From NCBI GenBank assembly GCA_052143535.1, contig JBKQSS010000041.1:124001-188000 (forward strand): DNA of 64,000 nucleotides, written 5' to 3'. Under the pieces are notes generated by a model. The model searched no databases and was not told the origin of the DNA. It was given only the letters and a program-made list of their open reading frames with translations. The stretch's first letter is position 1. Each line of letters begins with the position of its first letter. This document shows, piece by piece, positions 52,711-62,133 of the stretch. This DNA is from JADGRA01 sp052143535 (lineage in GTDB: Bacteria; Myxococcota; Myxococcia; Myxococcales; Myxococcaceae). Position numbers and translations under genes: made by a program.

Positions 52711-54099
52711 TTAAGGGGGCGACTGCCCGGCCGCCATCAGCCTCTCCAGCTCGGCCGGCTCCTTGGGGATGGCGCCGGTGAGGAGCTGGGCCCCGGTTGG
52801 GGTGATGAGAATCTCGTCCTCGATGCGCACCCCGAAGCCCCGCTGCGGCAGGTAGATGCCAGGCTCGACGGTGATGACGGCGCCGGCCGGCAGCGGCGCG
52901 TCGTAGTCCCCCCGGTCGTGCACTTCCAGCCCGACGAAGTGGCAGCAGGGATGGATGTAGTAGTCGTAGTAGCCCGCCTCTTGGATGACTCGACGGGTGG
53001 CCTGGTCGATGTCTCCGACGCGGACGCCGGCCTTGGCGGCGGCGATACCCGCTGCCTGGGCCCGCAGGACGACGTCGTAAATGGCCCGCTGCTCGGGCGT
53101 GAATTTGCCGCTCACCGGCAGGGTGCGGGTGACGTCGGCTGCGTAGTATTCCGCCTCGCCAGCGACATCCATGAGGATGAGCTCGCCGGCCTTCATCACG
53201 CGGTCGTCCTTGCCGTAATGCAGGAAGGTGGAGTCCGAGCCCGAGCCGACGATGGAGTCATAGGCAACGTGCCGCGAGCCGGCTTTGCGAAAGGCTGCCT
53301 CCACGGCGTCCTTCACCTCGTACTCATGCGCGCCGGGGTGCACCGCTTTGAGGCCCGCCGCATGCCCGGCCGCCGTGTAGACAATGGCCTGGCGCATGAG
53401 GGCCAGCTCCTCGGGCTCCTTCACCTCCCGCATCCGGGCGAGGGTGCCATTCAAGTCATTCACTTTGCAGCCGTACGTCCGCTCGAGGGCCTTACTGTAG
53501 GCCTCCATCACTTTGGGCCTTGGTGCCGGCTCGGCTTTGAAGTCTCCGAGGAAGGTCAGCCCACCCCGGTACAGGCACGCCGCCACCAGGGCCGCCGGCA
53601 GCATCCGACTGCGGTGGAGGACGGCGAAGCCGGTGGCCACCTCCAGGGCCTTGCTGGGCAGCTCGGCCCGCGCGCCATAGACGCGCTCGGCCTCCACGTC
53701 GCGGGAGGACAGAAAGAGGGCCTCCCGCGCAGCTGTCCAGAAGGGGGTGGCCGGGGCGGTGGGCTCGAGCAAGAGGGCCGCGCCCTCCTCGTCGATGCCG
53801 GTGAGGTAGTAGAAGTCCATCCCCTCGCGGAGGCCCTCGAAGCGCATCTCGTTCACCACCAGCGCCGCGCCCGTCTTGAAGCTGTCCATCAACGCGCGCC
53901 GCCGACGCCGGTAGACGTCTGCGCCAAGCGTCCCGCGCGGGCCCACCAACGGCAGCTCCGGCATTCCCGCCAGCGGGGCCACCAGCGGGGCCGCCGGCGG
54001 CGCCAACCCCTCGTCGGCCGCGTGGGCCCTGGGGAAGAGGCCAAGCACAGAAAGCAGGACGAGGCGGACGGACGCGCTTCGGCGCAAGGGGTGGGCCAT
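52711..54099 (-). CDS. Exported Xaa-Pro aminopeptidase (M24B)
   Basis: The start is ATG 54099, which gives a signal peptide (SASVRLVLLSVLGLFPRAHA). The 462-residue protein has an N-terminal AMP-N domain (RRRRRALMDSFKTGAALVV, DFYYLTGIDEEGAALLLEP). The M24 catalytic domain has the five metal ligands visible: D and D in LMDVAGEAEYYAADVTRT, H in IHPCCHFVGLEVHD, E in ITVEPGIYLP, E in VRIEDEILIT. It should remove N-terminal residues preceding proline. Export is unusual for PepP-like enzymes but is seen in myxobacteria, which feed on proteins. It lies 57 bp upstream of the aguB gene on the same strand. Confidence 0.93.
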   Translation of the reverse strand: MAHPLRRSASVRLVLLSVLGLFPRAHAADEGLAPPAAPLVAPLAGMPELPLVGPRGTLGADVYRRRRRALMDSFKTGAALVVNEMRFEGLREGMDFYYLTGIDEEGAALLLEPTAPATPFWTAAREALFLSSRDVEAERVYGARAELPSKALEVATGFAVLHRSRMLPAALVAACLYRGGLTFLGDFKAEPAPRPKVMEAYSKALERTYGCKVNDLNGTLARMREVKEPEELALMRQAIVYTAAGHAAGLKAVHPGAHEYEVKDAVEAAFRKAGSRHVAYDSIVGSGSDSTFLHYGKDDRVMKAGELILMDVAGEAEYYAADVTRTLPVSGKFTPEQRAIYDVVLRAQAAGIAAAKAGVRVGDIDQATRRVIQEAGYYDYYIHPCCHFVGLEVHDRGDYDAPLPAGAVITVEPGIYLPQRGFGVRIEDEILITPTGAQLLTGAIPKEPAELERLMAAGQSPP

Positions 54100-54193
54100 G
54101 AGGGCACTCTCCCAAGCACCCGCCTGCCAGGGGAAGCGCCAACTTGCAGCCGGCACCCCAAAGCGGGCCCGAAAGGTGCCGGAGGCGTGTTTC

Positions 54194-55672
54194 TCAGGCC
54201 CGCCGCAAAGAGGGCGCGCGCAGTCGGCGCAGCTGCTGGTGGGCAATTTCCCCCAGCGTCCGCAGCGCGGCGTGGATGCGCTCGTCGTCGGGGATGCCGG
54301 TGTTGATGCGGATGCAGCTGGGGTAGCCGGTGCCGGTGGCCGAGAAGATGGGACCCGGCGCGACCGCGATGCCGCGCTCGAGCGCCTCGGCGTGCAGTGC
54401 CAGCGCGTCGGCGCCGTCCGGCATTTGCACCCACAACAGCGTGCCGCCGTCAGGACGGGTGATGCGCGTTCCCTCGGGAAACACCTGACTCAGCGTGTTT
54501 CGCATGCGTTCCATCTGCCCGGCCAGAGTGCGCCTCAGGGTGCGCAGGTGCCGGTCATAGCCTCCGGCCTGGAGCAGCTCGGCGATGGCCATCTGCAACA
54601 GGGTGGGCGTGGCCACCGTCTGCGCGAATTTCAAGAGCTCCACCCGCTCGGTGAAGCGGCCGGGCGCCGCCCACCCCACCCGCCAGCCGGGGGCCAGCGT
54701 CTTGCTGAAGGAGCCGCACAGCATCACCCAGCCGTCCTTGTCCCAGGCCTTGGCGGCGCGCGGGCGCAAGGGCCCGAAGTGCAAGTCCCCGTAAATGTCA
54801 TCCTCGATGAGCGGCACTTCGGCCCGTCGCACCAGCTCCACCAGCTCCTGCTTGCGAGCGTCGGGCATGACGGTGCCGAGGGGGTTGCTGAAGTTGGTGA
54901 CGACCAGGACTGCCCGCACCGGGTGCCGACGAAGGGCCTCGGCCAGGGCGTCCAGCTGGATGCCGTCGCGGGGGTGGGTGGGGATTTCCAGTGCCCTCAG
55001 GCCGAGGGCCTCCACCACCCGCAGCACGCCGTAGTAGGCCGGCGACTCGAGCGCCACAATGTCTCCCGGTCGGGCGACGGCCAGAAGGCAAAGCGAGACG
55101 GCCTCGCTTGCCCCACAGGTGGTGATGAAGTCCTCCGCGGCGAGGGTGCACCCCCAAGTCAGCGAGCGCCGGGCAAGCTGCTGCCGCAAGGGCGGCCAGC
55201 CCGGGGGCATGTCGTACTCCAGGCCCACCGCCCCCACCTCGCGGGCCAGCGCCGCCAGCACCCGGTTGAGCGGCTTACTGGGAAGCAGCTTTGTGGAGGG
55301 CACCGCGGCGCCGAGTTGCACCATGCGCTCGTCTCTTGCGGCCGCGTAGACGCGGCGCACGAGGTCGCTCACCTCCGGCTCGGCGGCACGGCGCGAGGGG
55401 CGGCTGGTGGAGGGCTCCGGTGCCGGGGCCGGACGGACGGGAAGCCGCACGTAATGGCCGGACTGCGGCCGTGCCTCCACCAAGTCCCGGGCCTCGAGCA
55501 GCTGGTAGGCCTGCAGCACGGTAGAGACGCTCACCCGCTCCTGAAGCGAGAGTTCCCGCACCGAGGGAAGTCGGTCTCCCGGGGTGAGGATGCCGGCGGC
55601 GATGGCGTCGCTCAGTTTTTCCGCCACCCGCTCGAAGAGCAGCGTCCGGTGGGCCCGCACGGGCTGTGCCAT
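54194..55672 (-). CDS. MocR/PdxR-type GntR regulator with aminotransferase domain
   Basis: This 492-residue protein has an N-terminal GntR winged helix (residues about 14-75, LSDAIAAGILTPGDRLPSVR, RVSVSTVLQAYQLLEARDLV). A fold-type I aminotransferase domain follows, with the PLP lysine in LCGSFSKTLAPGWRVGW, VVTNFSNPLGTVMP and LIEDDIYGDLHFGPL. MocR regulators use PLP or amino-acid aldimines as effector and control vitamin B6, GABA or amino-acid genes. Its target here is not evident. It sits 94 bp upstream of the exported peptidase gene in the same direction. Confidence 0.93.
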   Translation of the reverse strand: MAQPVRAHRTLLFERVAEKLSDAIAAGILTPGDRLPSVRELSLQERVSVSTVLQAYQLLEARDLVEARPQSGHYVRLPVRPAPAPEPSTSRPSRRAAEPEVSDLVRRVYAAARDERMVQLGAAVPSTKLLPSKPLNRVLAALAREVGAVGLEYDMPPGWPPLRQQLARRSLTWGCTLAAEDFITTCGASEAVSLCLLAVARPGDIVALESPAYYGVLRVVEALGLRALEIPTHPRDGIQLDALAEALRRHPVRAVLVVTNFSNPLGTVMPDARKQELVELVRRAEVPLIEDDIYGDLHFGPLRPRAAKAWDKDGWVMLCGSFSKTLAPGWRVGWAAPGRFTERVELLKFAQTVATPTLLQMAIAELLQAGGYDRHLRTLRRTLAGQMERMRNTLSQVFPEGTRITRPDGGTLLWVQMPDGADALALHAEALERGIAVAPGPIFSATGTGYPSCIRINTGIPDDERIHAALRTLGEIAHQQLRRLRAPSLRRA

Positions 55673-55816
55673 GAAGCGTCTCCTCTTCCTTGCGAGCGCG
55701 CGGTGGGGCGCCTTCGAGGAGGGGGCTTTAACCGGCGGGCGGCTGAGGGACCAGCGCAGTTTGAACCGAGGGGATGGCCCTCTTGCTTGTACTGTGCTGG
55801 CCGGGGGGCCAGCGCC

Positions 55817-57595
55817 TCAGTAGCGCCAGCTGGTTGTGTCCGCGCCCGCTGGCGCCGTCTTCAAGAAATGCGCGACCAGGAGCGGGATGAAGCGGGAGTG
55901 GTAGGTGAGGCGTGACTCGAAATTCATGTGCTCCGCGTCCCCGCTCCAGCAGTGCCCGTCGCGCTCGCCGTAGTGCACCACTGCGTCCGAGGGCGGGTTG
56001 GACGTCGAGCGGAGGAAGGCGTCCAGGCGGCGCACCGCACCGTCGAGGAAGTAGGTGTCGAGGTTTCCGACGTTCACCCACAGCTTTCCCTGCAGCTTGG
56101 GGCCGAGGGTGGCCCAGTCCCGCTTTAAAATGTGGGTCAAGTCGTAGTGCTCGTGCCAGTAGCGAGCCACCTCGGCGTCCACGGTGCCGGTGCGCTTGTC
56201 CCAAATTCGCTTCGGGTAGCCGTCCGGCCCCACCGGCGAGTAGACGGCCTCCCAGGCGTCGAATTGGCCGCCCGAGCGCGTGCTGGCTCCGGCCACCAGC
56301 TCCACCAGGTTGTCCTGCTCTATGGTGCTCTTGGTGTAGCCGTCAGCGTTTCGGGTAGAAGAGCGCGGCGTGCGCCGGAAGGTGCCCTCGCTGAAGTAGG
56401 CATTCTTGTCGGTGGAGAGGTCCACCGTCATGAAGGCGCTGAAGTCGACCGGGTCCGGGCAGTTGGCGATGGCTCCGTTGTAGGCGTCTGGGTACAGCAC
56501 CTGGTCGGCCAGGGAAATCCACCCGCCGGTGGAACCGCCATACAGGCCCCGGGCCCAGGGCCCGAGGCCTCGGTACGTCTTCTCCAGGTAGGGCACCAGC
56601 TCCTCGGTAATGGCATCGCCGTAGGGGCCGACGTTGGCCGAATTCACCGCGTACGAGTCGTCGTAAAAGGGGTTGGCGTGTTGGAGCTGGACGAGCAGCA
56701 CGCGGGGAAACCCAGGCCCCGTCCACTGCTGATGAAAGCGCCAGCCGTACTCCTGCACCATGCGGGTGTAGCCGTATGGCACGCAGTCCTCGTGGCCGTT
56801 GGGGCAGTGACGGGCGAGGCCGGCCAAGTCCACGGGCGGAAGCTGAGCCTCGGGCGGCTCTCCGCGGTAACCGTCCAGGGTGGGCGAGAAGTGCGACTCG
56901 TAAATGACGAGGGGGTAGTGCGCCTCGGTGTGGCTGTCCCAGCCCTCGGGCAAAAGCACCAGCGCGCTGAGGAAGGTGTCTCGCCCCCAGAAGCGAGACA
57001 GCTTCTCGCTGCGAAAGTGCACGTGCTTCAAGTACTGGGTGTCGGCCGGCGTGGGCAGCTCCGGCAGCGCGCGGTCGAGCTGCAGCGCCACCGTCCACCC
57101 GGTGTGAGGGTTGACGTACACACGCCGCGGCGTGGAGACGAGGTTTCCCGGGGCCTTGTTCCACTGCTGCCCCTCGCCCCGGTCCGGCGGCAGTTTCACC
57201 ACGCTGCCGTCGGCGCGGCGAAACGTCTCGTAGCGGTGTAGGACGGCCTGCACCCAATACTCGCCGGGCGGAAGCGTGCCGAGCGCAGCCATTGGGTAGC
57301 CCAGGGTGTCCGCATCCAGGACGGCTTCGGCGCCTGGTTTCCAGTCGTTGACGTCGACGCCGAAGACTTGGGGCGTGGCGTCGCTGCTGTTTTCGATGTC
57401 GAGCTGGAGTCGGGGTTCCGGAGTGTCGGCCACGGCGATGAGCACCAGCAGCCGCCCGTCGAGGGGGCCCGGTGCCAGCGCCGCCGGATAGCGGACGGCG
57501 AAGCGCAACGGCACCGACGCCGTCGTTGGCTCTGGGGGAAGTGTCTGGCAGGAGAGGAGGACTGGCAGAAAAACACTGAGGACGAGCAGACGCAT
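55817..57595 (-). CDS. Exported esterase-like alpha/beta hydrolase lipoprotein
   Basis: This 592-residue protein has a lipoprotein signal (RLLVLSVFLPVLLSC) and a beta-sandwich N-terminal part (LDIENSSDATPQVFGVDV). The hydrolase domain resembles putative esterases (EsterD/YbbA type): FLSALVLLPEGWDSHTEAH, LLVQLQHANPFYDDSYAVNS, and the nucleophile elbow LYGGSTGGWISLADQ. The His candidate is HYGERDGHCWSGDAEHMNFE near the C-terminus. The strong RCPNGHEDCVPY and disulphide-capable pairs fit an extracytoplasmic protein. The substrate is unknown. Confidence 0.8.
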   Translation of the reverse strand: MRLLVLSVFLPVLLSCQTLPPEPTTASVPLRFAVRYPAALAPGPLDGRLLVLIAVADTPEPRLQLDIENSSDATPQVFGVDVNDWKPGAEAVLDADTLGYPMAALGTLPPGEYWVQAVLHRYETFRRADGSVVKLPPDRGEGQQWNKAPGNLVSTPRRVYVNPHTGWTVALQLDRALPELPTPADTQYLKHVHFRSEKLSRFWGRDTFLSALVLLPEGWDSHTEAHYPLVIYESHFSPTLDGYRGEPPEAQLPPVDLAGLARHCPNGHEDCVPYGYTRMVQEYGWRFHQQWTGPGFPRVLLVQLQHANPFYDDSYAVNSANVGPYGDAITEELVPYLEKTYRGLGPWARGLYGGSTGGWISLADQVLYPDAYNGAIANCPDPVDFSAFMTVDLSTDKNAYFSEGTFRRTPRSSTRNADGYTKSTIEQDNLVELVAGASTRSGGQFDAWEAVYSPVGPDGYPKRIWDKRTGTVDAEVARYWHEHYDLTHILKRDWATLGPKLQGKLWVNVGNLDTYFLDGAVRRLDAFLRSTSNPPSDAVVHYGERDGHCWSGDAEHMNFESRLTYHSRFIPLLVAHFLKTAPAGADTTSWRY

Positions 57596-57620
57596 GGTGC
57601 CTTTCAGGGTGCGTGTTTCT

Positions 57621-60041
57621 CTAGAGGCCTTTTGTCGAGGGCCGTCGCCGGAGAAAGAGCGCGGCCCAAAGAAGCAGCAGCCCGAGGCTGGGGGAAGCCG
57701 TGCCGGAGGACGCGCAGCCTCCGCCGCTCGAGGCGGCCCCCACGCTGACAGTGAGCGCGGCGGAATGTCCCATCGGCTGCGACGGGGTTGTCCCCACCAG
57801 TGTCACGGCGGTGGAGGGCGCCTCCGGGGCCCCGGCCGTGGCGCTGAGCGTCACGGTGGAGGCATTCCCGGCCGTCACCAAGGCGGGACTGAAGCTGGCG
57901 CTGACCCCGCCCGGAAGCGCAACGAAGCGTAAGGCGATGGGCTCGGCAGTGCCCGACGCGGTGGTGGTGACGGTGAGCTGCGCGCTGCCGCCCACCGGCA
58001 CGAGCACGCTCTGCGGTGCCACCTGAAAGCTGAAGTCGCTGAAGGCGTTGGAGACGGTGACATTGATGGAGGCCGAGCCGGTGGCGCCGTCGGAGTCCTT
58101 TACCGTCGCGTTGATGGTGTGGCTGCCGTTGGCCGTGGCGCGCGTATCCCACTGGACGCTGGTGACACTGCCCGAGGAAAGCGGTGCGTTGTTGTCGATG
58201 CCGATGGTGATGCGCGACAGGGCCACGTTCGCTCCGGGCACGGCGGCCACCTGCACCGTGACGGCCCCGCTCAGCGTGGCTCCCTGCGTCGGGGTGCTGA
58301 TGGAAACAGTGGGGGGCGTGTTCACCTGAACGACGCCGGTGGTGGCGTGCCCGAGCGGCTGACTTGCACTGACGCCCCTCACCAGCATGGTGGAGGGAGC
58401 GGCGCCGGGCGCGCTTGGCGAGGCGGTCAGCGTGAGGAGAGCGGTGGAGGCGCCCGGCGTCAGCGTCGAGGGGCTGAAGGAGGCGGTCACCCCCGGCGGC
58501 AGTCCGGCCACCGCCGACGAGAGGGACACCGGCTCGGCGCTGCCGAACGTCACCAGTCCGCCCACCGTCACCGTCTGGCTGGTTCCAGGCAGCAGCACCA
58601 CGGCGGTGGGAGACAAAAAGAGGCTCCAGTCGTTGTCCGAGGCCACCAGTTGCACCAGCAGGGCCGCCGAATGCGTCGCCGTGCCGGTGGCACGGACGAC
58701 CAGGACGCCGTCTCGAAGGAGCACCGCATTTGGCTCGGCCGACACGGTGAGGTTGGCGACGCCGCCGACGCTCAGCGAGGCGTTGTCAAACCCAGCGTCC
58801 ACGCCCGGCGGCGATTCGGTGACAGTCAGCGTCAGGGACTGCGGGGTGCCGTTGGTGAGGGTGGTGACGACTGGAATGGCGGTGGCTGTCGTCCCCGGCA
58901 GCAGCGTGAGGGTGTTGGGGGCGAGCGCAATGGAGTAGTCGTCGGTGTCGAAGTGGCTGCTGACGCAGGCGGCGACATTCGGCTGGAGCGCCACGTTTGC
59001 GTTCCACACGGCCTCGGAGAAGAGCTGCTGGATGACGTAGCAGCCGGCGTCGACGGAAGGGGTGCAGCCGGTGAGTCCATTCTCGCCGACGCTGTCCGGG
59101 TGCTGGTCGCACAGGTCGGCAATCTCGGTGTCGGAGGGGGTCGCCTCCACGGTGTTAAACCAGGCCAGTGGGTAGTCGGCGACGCTGCTGACCAGGCCAA
59201 TGGCGGTGTCGGTGGTGGACTCGGCCAGCTCATGCGAGGCGACGAGGCAGGTGTTCTCGAACGTCGTCCCGGGGCCACAGCCGTTCTCGCAACCGTTGGC
59301 TCCGACGTCGGGCACCACGGCGTAGGCAACATTTTGCGCTGGGCCGCCCTGGTAGGTGCCCAAGTAACTGCTGTGGTAGGCGCAGTACTGCTTACAGGAG
59401 ACTGCCTCCGGGTCGCTAATCACCACGCTGGCCGGAAAGTGCACCATGTACACGGTGTGGGCGTCCGGCACCGGAAGAGACCCATTGCGAATTTGCCAGT
59501 CGAGCTCGCTCTGGATGTCCGCATCGCTGATGCAGGTGAGTTGCCCGCCGGGCGTGCACAGTGGGTAGGCCTGGGACAGGCCGGGCAGCGTGTAGCTGCC
59601 GGCGAACGTCCCGCGGCCGATGACTTGCTGGGTGCCAGGCTGGCCCTGGTGGCTCCCCACTTGGGCCGCGAGAGTGGTGGAGTACTCGGTCAGCCAGTCC
59701 ACCCATTCGCTGTTGGTGGCGGCGGCATAGAAGCCGCCCACGCCCAAGGCGACGTCCGGGCTGACCGCGATGCTCCACAGGACGGCGTACACCTTGGCGT
59801 TGGAGAGAACGGGGCCGCCGAAGTACTGAATGTCGGCGGTGCAGGTGATGGGCTTGCCCATGGCGGTGTAGCAGGTGGGTTCAGTCGCGTCCTCTCCGCG
59901 GGACAAGCTGCCGGCTCGCCACTGCGAGGTTTCGGAGGCGGGCCGCAAGGGCTGGTAATGCGGAGGCCCCACGCGCTGGACGTCAGCGAGGGCCGGGGTG
60001 ACGAGGAGCACCGATGCGGCGGCGAAGAGACGCGTCAGCAT
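57621..60041 (-). CDS. Large surface protein with Ig-like repeats and MYXO-CTERM-like tail
   Basis: The start is ATG 60041, followed by a signal peptide (LTRLFAAASVLLVTPALA). The N-terminal 380 residues form a globular domain with an HE-x-x-E element (CLVASHELAESTTDTAIG) and cysteine pairs (GANGCENGCGPG), resembling secreted phosphate-induced/EXORDIUM-like or metalloprotease-like proteins of myxobacteria. Several Ig-like repeats follow (YSIALAPNTLTLLPGTTATA, VSLSSAVAGLPPGVTASFSP, PTVSISTPTQGATLSGAVTV). The C-terminus GGGCASSGTASPSLGLLLLW plus FLRRR matches the MYXO-CTERM pattern (Cys motif, membrane helix, Arg cluster), which directs surface sorting. It is a cell-surface protein of unknown target. 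Confidence 0.82.
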   Translation of the reverse strand: MLTRLFAAASVLLVTPALADVQRVGPPHYQPLRPASETSQWRAGSLSRGEDATEPTCYTAMGKPITCTADIQYFGGPVLSNAKVYAVLWSIAVSPDVALGVGGFYAAATNSEWVDWLTEYSTTLAAQVGSHQGQPGTQQVIGRGTFAGSYTLPGLSQAYPLCTPGGQLTCISDADIQSELDWQIRNGSLPVPDAHTVYMVHFPASVVISDPEAVSCKQYCAYHSSYLGTYQGGPAQNVAYAVVPDVGANGCENGCGPGTTFENTCLVASHELAESTTDTAIGLVSSVADYPLAWFNTVEATPSDTEIADLCDQHPDSVGENGLTGCTPSVDAGCYVIQQLFSEAVWNANVALQPNVAACVSSHFDTDDYSIALAPNTLTLLPGTTATAIPVVTTLTNGTPQSLTLTVTESPPGVDAGFDNASLSVGGVANLTVSAEPNAVLLRDGVLVVRATGTATHSAALLVQLVASDNDWSLFLSPTAVVLLPGTSQTVTVGGLVTFGSAEPVSLSSAVAGLPPGVTASFSPSTLTPGASTALLTLTASPSAPGAAPSTMLVRGVSASQPLGHATTGVVQVNTPPTVSISTPTQGATLSGAVTVQVAAVPGANVALSRITIGIDNNAPLSSGSVTSVQWDTRATANGSHTINATVKDSDGATGSASINVTVSNAFSDFSFQVAPQSVLVPVGGSAQLTVTTTASGTAEPIALRFVALPGGVSASFSPALVTAGNASTVTLSATAGAPEAPSTAVTLVGTTPSQPMGHSAALTVSVGAASSGGGCASSGTASPSLGLLLLWAALFLRRRPSTKGL

Positions 60042-60394
60042 GCCAAGGGGCTCCCTACCCCAATTGCGAGCCCGGAGGGGACGGCTTCCTTCACGGCGCG
60101 GACAAGCGGCTGGCTTTGTTGCCTGCTTCAGCCTGACAGCCAAGGCCCTCCGTTGGGAGGGGTAGAGTTTCACGCTTCGCCCTTGGGGTGGGGCAGATGG
60201 CCGGCGGACGAGCCACGCCGCCAGGGCGGTGGCGCGGTGGCTGCAAACCTCGCAAGCCCTCCCCAGGGACTGTCGAGGCAGGCCACCTAGAGGCCGACAG
60301 GCCTTGGGCCACCGGGCCCTCGCCTTGCGTGCGTGGGCTCGGGTGCATTACAGACTGAGGGTAGACTGGCGCCCAAAGGGTGCCGCCACAAGGA
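60042..60394. other. Intergenic region between divergent genes, no supported gene
   Basis: This region lies between the divergent surface-protein and TonB-locus genes. No RNA gene, convincing promoter or Fur-like site was recognised. Short frames are shadows. Confidence 0.35.
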
Positions 60395-60820
60395 ATGCAG
60401 AGCCTTCGCCGACAACGCCCTAGCAGTCGCCGTGTGGCGGACGGCCTGGCTCTCTTCCTGGTGGGCCTGCAGCTTTTGGGGCTGGCGCACTTCGCGCTCG
60501 AGCGCCACGGCGTCTGCTGGGAGCACGGCACCGTCACCGAGCTCGGCCGCGCAGAGCGCGTCGCTTCTGTCCCGGAGGCGCTGGACGCGGACGTCGGCCT
60601 GCACGCGGGCCAGTCCGCCAGCCAACTCGAGGACCAGGACGACCACCACTGCCCGGTGCAGGCCTCGCGCCGTCACTGGGGGGCACCACCGGCGCATGCT
60701 GCGCCGGCGCTTCCAAGCGTTGCAGCGAGCGGCGTCCGCCCCCTGAGCGCTGCCGCGCGCCGTCCTGACGCGGCCATCCTGTTGCGCGCGCCCAAGCAGT
60801 CTCCGCCGCCGACGGCTTAG
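60395..60820 (+). CDS. Small membrane protein preceding exbB
   Basis: The start is ATG 60395 (MQSLRRQRPSSRRVADG). The 141-residue product has one membrane helix (LALFLVGLQLLGLAHFALE) followed by a Cys/His-containing segment (RHGVCWEHGTVTELG, DQDDHHCPVQASRRH) that could bind metal or haem. The rest is Ala/Pro-rich. It is in the same direction as the ExbB-ExbD-TonB-receptor operon, 186 bp upstream. Small membrane proteins with C-x-x-H pairs of this type are common before TonB loci in myxobacteria, but the family is not named. Confidence 0.55.
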   Translation: MQSLRRQRPSSRRVADGLALFLVGLQLLGLAHFALERHGVCWEHGTVTELGRAERVASVPEALDADVGLHAGQSASQLEDQDDHHCPVQASRRHWGAPPAHAAPALPSVAASGVRPLSAAARRPDAAILLRAPKQSPPPTA

Positions 60821-61006
60821 CGTTTTTTTGTCGGGCGGGTGCGTCTCTGCACAGCCCTTGGGCCCGCCGTCCGTGGGGCCCGACGGGCCCCGCAGAAAGC
60901 GCGGCCGCCGCCCCCCGTAGAGCCTTCAGCGGCATTTCCCAGAATTTCTTGGGTAGTCCCCGCCCCCTTCCTGAAGGAGGCGGGCCCATCCCACGCGAGG
61001 AAGCAC

Positions 61007-61705
61007 ATGGGCATCGTCGAGCATCTCAAACACGTCCTCTTAGACCTGCGCGCTGCGTGGGTGCTGTGGATTCTCCTCATCCTCTCGGTGGCCAGCGTCC
61101 TGCTTATCGCCGAGCGAACTTTCTTCTTCCGGTCGCTGCGCGACGACGTACGCCGGCTAGCGCGTGAGCTGGACGTCCTCCTGCGCGCTGGGCGCTACCG
61201 CGAGGCCATCGAGACGATGGCCCGCTCTCCCTCCCCGGAGGCGGCGGCCGTCCTGGCCGGTCTGCGGAACGCGGACTTAGGCCCAATGGCCGCGGAGAAG
61301 GCCATCGGCGGGGCGCTGGCCCTGGAGAGAACGCGCATGGAGCGCGGCCTGGCCTTCCTCGGTACGCTCGGAAACAACGCCCCCTTCGTCGGGCTCCTTG
61401 GCACCGTCATCGGGATTATTGAAGCCTTCGAGGTGCTCGGCCGCACCGAGGGGGCGGGAGCCACCGGCGGGGCGCTGGCACCGCAAGCCATCATGGGCAG
61501 CATCTCGGAGGCGTTGGTGGCCACCGCGGTGGGCCTGGCGGTCGCCATCCCGGCGGTGGCGGCCTTCAACTACTTCCAGCGGCGCATCTCCACCATCCTG
61601 GCCCGAAGCGAGGCGCTCACCAGCGTGCTGCTGGCACACCTCAACGCCGAGGAGCCGGCGCTGCCCGTGGCCAACTCTCAAGCTGAGCCGGCGAGGGGTG
61701 GCTGA
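61007..61705 (+). CDS. exbB: MotA/TolQ/ExbB proton channel protein
   Basis: The start is ATG 61007 after GAGG; the longer frame to 60839 is non-coding leader. The 232-residue protein has TM1 (AAWVLWILLILSVASVLLI), a cytoplasmic segment, and the conserved TM2-TM3 block (GLAFLGTLGNNAPFVGLLGT, VIGIIEAFEVLG, SISEALVATAVGLAVAIPAV, AAFNYFQRR). It forms the pentameric proton channel that, with ExbD, energises TonB. The stop overlaps the exbD start (TGATG), and the operon continues through tonB to the receptor. The GALAPQAIMGSISEAL signature supports ExbB over MotA. Confidence 0.93.
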   Translation: MGIVEHLKHVLLDLRAAWVLWILLILSVASVLLIAERTFFFRSLRDDVRRLARELDVLLRAGRYREAIETMARSPSPEAAAVLAGLRNADLGPMAAEKAIGGALALERTRMERGLAFLGTLGNNAPFVGLLGTVIGIIEAFEVLGRTEGAGATGGALAPQAIMGSISEALVATAVGLAVAIPAVAAFNYFQRRISTILARSEALTSVLLAHLNAEEPALPVANSQAEPARGG

Positions 61706-62133
61706 TGGCGGCCAGCAACCAAGACAACGGCACGAGTGGCCTCATCGCCGGCATCAACGTCACGCCGCTGGTGGACGTGGTGTTGGTGCTCCTCATCATC
61801 TTCATCGTCACCGCCCGCATGGTGGTGGCGCCCAACGCCGCATTGAAGCTCACTCTGCCCACCGCCTCCAGTGGCGAGCAGGTGACGCCGGTGTTTGCAG
61901 TCACCCTGACGCGGGATGGGGTGAGCCGAGTCAACGGCCAGCCGGTGGCCTCCGACGCGGCGTTTCTCTCGCTCGCCCGTTCCGAGCACCAGAGGCACCC
62001 GGATTTGCGCGCCGTCATCCAAGCGGACGGCGAGGTGCACCATGCCCGGGTGGTGAAGGCGATGGACCTGCTGTCTCAGGCGGGCGTGACGCAAATTGCC
62101 TTCGCCGTCCAACCGGACACTGCTGCGCCGTGA
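61705..62133 (+). CDS. exbD: ExbD/TolR energy-transducing protein
   Basis: This 142-residue protein has one N-terminal membrane helix carrying the essential Asp (INVTPLVDVVLVLLIIFIV). A periplasmic domain follows (NAALKLTLPTASSGEQVTPV, VIQADGEVHHARVVKAMDLL, SQAGVTQIAFAV). ExbD dimers sit in the ExbB pore and convert proton flow into force on TonB. It overlaps exbB by one nucleotide and tonB by 4 nt (GTGA), so the three are translationally coupled. Confidence 0.93.
   Translation: MAASNQDNGTSGLIAGINVTPLVDVVLVLLIIFIVTARMVVAPNAALKLTLPTASSGEQVTPVFAVTLTRDGVSRVNGQPVASDAAFLSLARSEHQRHPDLRAVIQADGEVHHARVVKAMDLLSQAGVTQIAFAVQPDTAAP

Noticed and set aside
51646..54306. Plus-strand 886-aa open frame
   Set aside because: Antisense shadow over three well-supported minus-strand genes (aguA, aguB, peptidase), with shadow composition rich in Gly, Arg, His and Val and no motifs.
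54098..55915. Plus-strand 605-aa open frame
   Set aside because: Antisense to the MocR regulator, which has full GntR and aminotransferase motifs.
58119..60290. Plus-strand 723-aa open frame
   Set aside because: Antisense to the Ig-repeat surface protein. It exists because GC-rich third positions suppress stops on the other strand.
60875..60891. GGGGCCC-GAC-GGGCCCC palindrome upstream of exbB
   Set aside because: A short GC palindrome is expected by chance at this base composition. There is no T tract and no recognised operator consensus.
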